NCBI GenBank assembly: GCA_025330725.1 | Contig: JAIWND010000002.1 | Span: 1,426,001 to 1,490,000, forward strand | DNA from: Chlamydoabsidia padenii | Lineage: Eukaryota; Mucoromycota; Mucoromycetes; Mucorales; Cunninghamellaceae | Direction: 5' to 3' | Length of the DNA stretch: 64,000 nt | Part shown: positions 58,132 to 64,000 of the stretch, one piece after another | How positions within the stretch are numbered: position 1 is the first letter of the stretch | Layout: each line of letters begins with the position of its first letter | Translations under genes and position numbers: made by a program | Notes under the pieces: generated by a model | The model's database searches: none | The model's input: only the letters and a program-made list of their open reading frames with translations | Told to the model about the DNA's origin: nothing

Positions 58132-58309
58132 CCATATCTTGCTACAACGTTTAACCTTGTTACTGTAAATAAGTATCAAAGTAAAAATATATAAACTTGT
58201 ACCACGTTATACGGAAGCAATTCTTTTTCTTTATTCATACAATTCATGCATATCAAACAAAAATCCTACTATATAATTCCACTACTAACTAATAATAAGA
58301 ATACTATAA

Positions 58310-59640
<1,331 letters not shown>

Positions 59641-59991
59641 TGCTGTTAATGGTTTAAAAGGAATCTAAAAGTAATAAAAGAAGAATCAGTTAGTTATATA
59701 AGTCCATCTTGACAGTTTAGATGGGTGTTATCTTCATCACTGATAAACCAAGTTTACATACATGGATACTTACAAGATGCTGGTAGGTTGATGTTTATGT
59801 AGTAAAGTGGTAGTTGTTAAATAAGAGTCGTATGGAAGGGAATAAGGGTAATAAAGACGAGGATGATAACAATAATAATAGTAATAAAAAATGGCAAGGT
59901 GACAAGAATAACCACACGAGATGATGAACAAAGAAAAGAAAGAGAGAGTGCTTGTGTGGAAAGGAGCTCAGATTTAACAATTTTGAAATAT

Positions 59992-60002
59992 TTCAATCCC
60001 CG
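59992..60002 (-). promoter_or_regulatory. CGGGAWTTGAA-type element upstream of PP1
   Basis: TTTCAATCCCCGCCC on the plus strand, reading CGGGGATTGAA toward PP1, 352 bp before its start. Confidence 0.4.
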
Positions 60003-60364
60003 CCCATGAATGAATAATCTGAATGATTCACACTCATGCACAGGTCATCCACCAAACAACTTTGCACACATTGTAGTAGTTTAATGTTAATCATGGATTG
60101 CTAAAAGGATGTCATGGTAGACATTTTATCTTTTCAACCCTTTCTTTGGGATCAAGCCATTACGTTCATTGTGTGTGTAACAATGCGCCTCTTCCTCACT
60201 TTTTACACAACTCCTTTCTTTTTTTTTTAATCAATTAACTACACTGACAGTATAGCTCCTATAAAAATACATGTATGAGATCATACTTGGCATCGAAAAT
60301 AAGATACAGTGGGCGGGCGATGATGTAAACGTTTAATACATTTTCCTCTAACTTGTCGGTATAT

Positions 60365-60375
60365 TTCAAATCCCG
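60365..60375 (-). promoter_or_regulatory. CGGGATTTGAA element (exact) upstream of the macroglobulin-like gene
   Basis: ATTTCAAATCCCGCTCG on the plus strand, 156 bp before the ATG at 60531. Confidence 0.55.
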
Positions 60376-60530
60376 CTCGTACATAATTTGACGAGCGCGC
60401 CTTTTACCATTTTTAAATTCTCTTCCACTTGCTCCTTTCTTTTTTCTTCTTCTTCTTTTACTCTAAACACTGGTGTCTATTGTTACTTGTATTATTTAAC
60501 TGACACTTTTATACAACTTATTGAAAACAT

Positions 60531-63500
60531 ATGCCTGCCATTTCAAGTATCAAGGAATCCTTTGCTCTTGCTGGTGCCGACATTACAGCTCGTGAGAAGG
60601 TGGTATCTCACTCGACCGTTGCTGGAACTGAAGACTGGTACTACTATCATGGTCTCACTCTCTTGCAGAAATTATCAGCGGCGCTCAACTTTTCTTCTGC
60701 AGATTCTACAAACAGGCCTCCTACCGAACAAGAAACTGAATTACTCAAGGAAATGGACCAACTTCTCAAGAACTACAAGGACCAATTCTTTTTGTCTGCA
60801 CGGTATACCGAATTGGAATCTCGCTTCTACCTGTTGACTTGGTTTATTAATGGTGACAAGTCGAAAAAATTTATTCAAGATAGTCTCTCTTTGAACTTAC
60901 CACTAGCGGAGCACCAACACTCTTCAACAACCGTCGACCTGCCTATAAATGACCAAGTAACTACTGCGCATGACGTCTCTGACACGAAAAAGTCATACCC
61001 AACCTCTCTGGATGCCACTTTCTTAAACAATGATAAAGTGATGCGTGGACTCATGGATACTGACGAACTACACCAACTCAAAGAAACTGCCTGGCCAACG
61101 GTACAACAATTCTGGTCTAAACTAGACTCTGAACAACAAACAAAAGTCTTGGAACGACTTTTATGGAAACCAGTAACAAACGATGCTGTGCCCATTGTTT
61201 CCTATTTGGTTAATCTGTGGCGACCTTTCGAAACACAAAGACGAGATGTTTTGGCTGACAAGGTGGCTCGGCTACCTTTGCATAATCTGACTCTGGATCA
61301 AATGAAGGAACTCTCAACTTTACTGCCTGCTATTCTTCAAGTCAATGGATTTGTAACAAACTATATGGAAAAACTAGTACCTGACGCTTATGTGCAAGAC
61401 GTGGATGGTCAGAAATCATTGCAAGTCTGGGATGGTGACGATAAGTGGGACTCTTATTTGGCGGAACTGGATCGATTTGCTGATAGATTAATGGATGGGC
61501 CATTCCGTCTCATCAAGGCACGTATCACCTTCCAAAGGCTCAGATCTACTCTTCTTCGTGGTGAACTCGACCAAGATTTGCTTTTGGGGTAAGTAGACAT
61601 ATTCAAAATAATTAGTCTGTTATATGGAACAGAAAAAGCCTAACTCTCTTTTTTCTTTTTTTCTTTTGTCAAATCAACAGGTATTTCTCACAGTCTCGTG
61701 TCAAGAAAAACGATGACGTTACCTCTCCTTTACCAAGTCAATCTACTCTCTTTGGACGATACCCACAAGACTCGGACATCAAGGTAAGCAGGATTTTATT
61801 ATTGTGATATTTGGCGTTTACTCTTACTTAACCACTGCATTTATATTAGATCCCCCTTCTCGGAAAATGTAAAGTGTCCGCTCAAGAAGAAAAGGAGGTC
61901 ATTGAAGAATACTTGGCTGGTCTTATTCGAGCTCAAAAACTCAACTCCTTGCAACCATTTGGCGCCTATTTGGATCAAAAGTCTTTCTTGGAACCTCTAC
62001 ATGCCAAAGTGATGCTGACCAGTGGATTGGTTGAAAATGATAATATCAGATCTTGGTCCAAGGTGCTCGGTAACGCTGCTTATGGAGAATTGGTCAAGCA
62101 AACTATTTTGACCTTTGGACTCGCCACTCTTCATAAAACAAACAACAGACTCACCAAGGACGATTGTATCAAGACCCATGTTATCATCAAGAATGTACCT
62201 CAATTGACTATGCGTATCTTCCCTATTGATCTTTACAACTATTGGAAACTGCACCCTCATGACACTACCATCAAGGATGGGAACAAACTCAATGTGGATG
62301 GTCTTTGTCCTGTTTATGAACACCATGTGGATTATTCGACTCGACCTGCTCTCCAAAGGATCGAAGAAACCTTTGTGTTTGGTGGTCCTCAATATGAAAA
62401 AGCTATCAATCCAGTGGTCTTCACTGGTCGTGGTGCCTGGATGATTGATTTCATTGGTGGTCAAGATCAGTGTCGTGCCATCATACAAAAGGTAAGTGAT
62501 ATCAATACGCATACATCTTTGCTAAAAAAATAAATTAAAAAAAATAAACTGTAAAACTCGATCTCACAAATTGTATATTTACATGAATAGGGTTATTTGC
62601 GGCACGTTATGCAAAAGTCAGCTGCTGGTCATCTCCTACTCATTTTGGATGAATACAACAATCCTCTAAAAGACGCTACTGTTTGGTTGGAAAACGAATC
62701 CTACGCGGTAAATATTGTCATTGTCTGATTTGGAATAGGGTTGTTTATTTGTTTGATTTACTTATTGTTAGGCTGACGACACTGGTAACATTTTGATTCC
62801 ATATCGCTCTAAAGATGGGAAGGATGTTCGGGCCTTACTTGTTACCCCCGATGGATATTGTCAACCTCTTGAATTCTACCACGAAGAAGAATCTTATTCT
62901 CTGGAGGCATCATTTTATATCAACTATGAAAGCTTGATTCCAAATAAACGTACCAAGGTAGGTATACTCAAATGATAAAAAAAAAAGAAGGAACTTTTTT
63001 ACTCAACTTTTCTTTTATATGTATGTATATAGGTCATCATCACTCCTGCTCTCAAGATTCATGATCAGACATTATCGCTCAAGCTACTAGACAATATAGC
63101 ATTGGAGGTGGTAACTACAAATACAAATGATGTCAAAAGCTCTACTACTTTCAGAAAACTTACAATGACACATGGAAATGTCATTGAATGTGGATTCTCG
63201 GTTCCTAGCTCTCGTAAGTTTTTCACTTTTTTTTTTAACATAATATCTGGTACTCATACTCTCTCTATCTGCATGCGTATATCTAGTGGAATCCATCAAA
63301 TTGACACTGTCTGCAAAGGTAAAAACCATGTCTCAAGATGAACCCTGGAAACAACTTGAATGTACTCGGGAAATAAGATGTGCGACAACTGAACAAGATG
63401 AAATCACTGCCACCCAACTTCGCGTTGATGCATCTGGATATTTACTTCATGTGATTGGCAAAAATGGTAAGAATAAAAATATACTCCCCACTGGTACTGA

Positions 63501-64000
63501 CGAATCTTATTGTATGTAGGTGAACCACATAAGGATCATGCTCTCGCCCTCTCATTTAAACATACACTAACACACAAAAGCATTGATATCACCATGCAAA
63601 GCGACAATAATGGTTACATCACTCTTGGTACTTTGGATAACGTGGAATCGATCAGCATCAACAAGCCTTGGAAAACTTGGGATTTACTTGGTGACAATTG
63701 GAAATCCGTCGGAAAAAAAGATGAAGCCGCTCTGCCCTTGAACATACAATACTCTGCCAACACCGAATTCAAGATTCCATTTACCATGTCTGAAGGATGT
63801 AACTGTACATTATTCCAGACTGGGGTCAGAAGGTAATTGCCAATAAATGTATAACTACGATTATATATTTCCTTTACTAATCCACTTTTGTTTTACCATC
63901 ACACGTAGAATGCCTGTCGTGGACTATACAAAGCGACTTCAGTACACTGGATCGACGGTTACAGTGGTAAATGGGCTACCCGAAGGATCTTACTGCTTCT
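60531..64000 (+). CDS. Large macroglobulin-like beta-domain protein (partial, runs off right edge)
   Basis: Nine exons so far: 60531-61588, 61681-61783, 61850-62491, 62591-62707, 62772-62957, 63033-63213, 63287-63466, 63520-63832, 63909-64000+; about 957 residues to the edge. The first ~350 residues are helical and polar without a signal peptide. Then come FTGRGAWMIDFIGGQDQCRA, IIQKGYLRHVMQKSAAGHLL, ILDEYNNPLKDATVWLENES and ESYSLEASFYINYESLIPNK, a run of beta-rich segments that looks like macroglobulin/MG-type domains. Similar very large proteins of unknown function, with the same RGAWMIDF and LDEYN signature, exist as I recall in plants and oomycetes; that is memory, not a search. Probable cytosolic protein of over 1,500 residues. 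I do not assign a function. Confidence 0.75.

Larger units (their letters stand above)
57982..58309. other. Gap between VTS1 promoter and PP1 3' end
   Basis: No gene seen. It holds two copies of the recurring element (58066-58076 and 58121-58131) upstream of Vts1. Confidence 0.6.
59641..60530. other. Divergent promoter region between PP1 and the macroglobulin-like gene
   Basis: About 0.9 kb with no gene. It contains TTCAATCCCCG at 59992-60002 and exact TTCAAATCCCG at 60365-60375. Confidence 0.6.

Overview
This window is nuclear DNA of an early-diverging filamentous fungus, most likely a member of Mucoromycota. The genes are split by many short introns with GTAAGT-like donors, CTAAC/TACTAAC branch sites and AG acceptors. 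Intergenic DNA is AT-rich with long A/T homopolymers. Gene content includes Skn7, Kar9, Vts1, Mdm34 of ERMES, Caf120, a gephyrin-order Mo-cofactor protein and a complex I ESSS subunit. I cannot name the species. I see no rRNA, tRNA, CRISPR or transposon.

Layout, left to right: an unrecognised Q/H-rich regulator cut by the left edge (-); Skn7 (+); Caf120 (-); a short LeuA-type 2-isopropylmalate synthase (+); a small three-exon Pmp3-like proteolipid (-); Kar9/GAS2 protein (-); complex I ESSS (+); gephyrin/CnxE (+); a vacuolar-type Ca2+/H+ exchanger (+); Msh1 (+); F-BAR/DEP/RhoGAP (-); RCCD1-like RCC1 protein (+); Mrp51 (-); a GPI-anchored surface protein (-); malic enzyme (-); NAC beta (+); Dbp7 (-); SmB (-); mitochondrial uS8 (+); short/branched-chain acyl-CoA dehydrogenase (+); NmrA-like protein (+); rhodanese plus tyrosine phosphatase (+); Mdm34 (-); Vts1 (-); PP1 catalytic subunit (-); and a large macroglobulin-like protein that runs off the right edge (+). 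Splice models were built by hand. Every complete multi-exon model closes in frame.

These are mostly housekeeping genes that do not form one pathway. Several serve mitochondria (ESSS, Msh1, Mrp51, uS8m, malic enzyme, acyl-CoA dehydrogenase, Mdm34), others RNA metabolism (Caf120, Dbp7, SmB, Vts1), others signalling and cell shape (Skn7, PP1, tyrosine phosphatase, RhoGAP, Kar9).

Two observations stand out. First, in the Ca2+/H+ exchanger the codon for the conserved Asn of the second GNAAEH motif appears to be assembled from three exons, two of which are single nucleotides in series (25018 and 25118). Each neighbouring intron carries its own donor, branch site and acceptor. Second, an 11-bp element, CGGGATTTGAA and close variants, lies upstream of most genes here in either orientation and resembles an E2F half-site fused to a CHR (TTTGAA) half-site.
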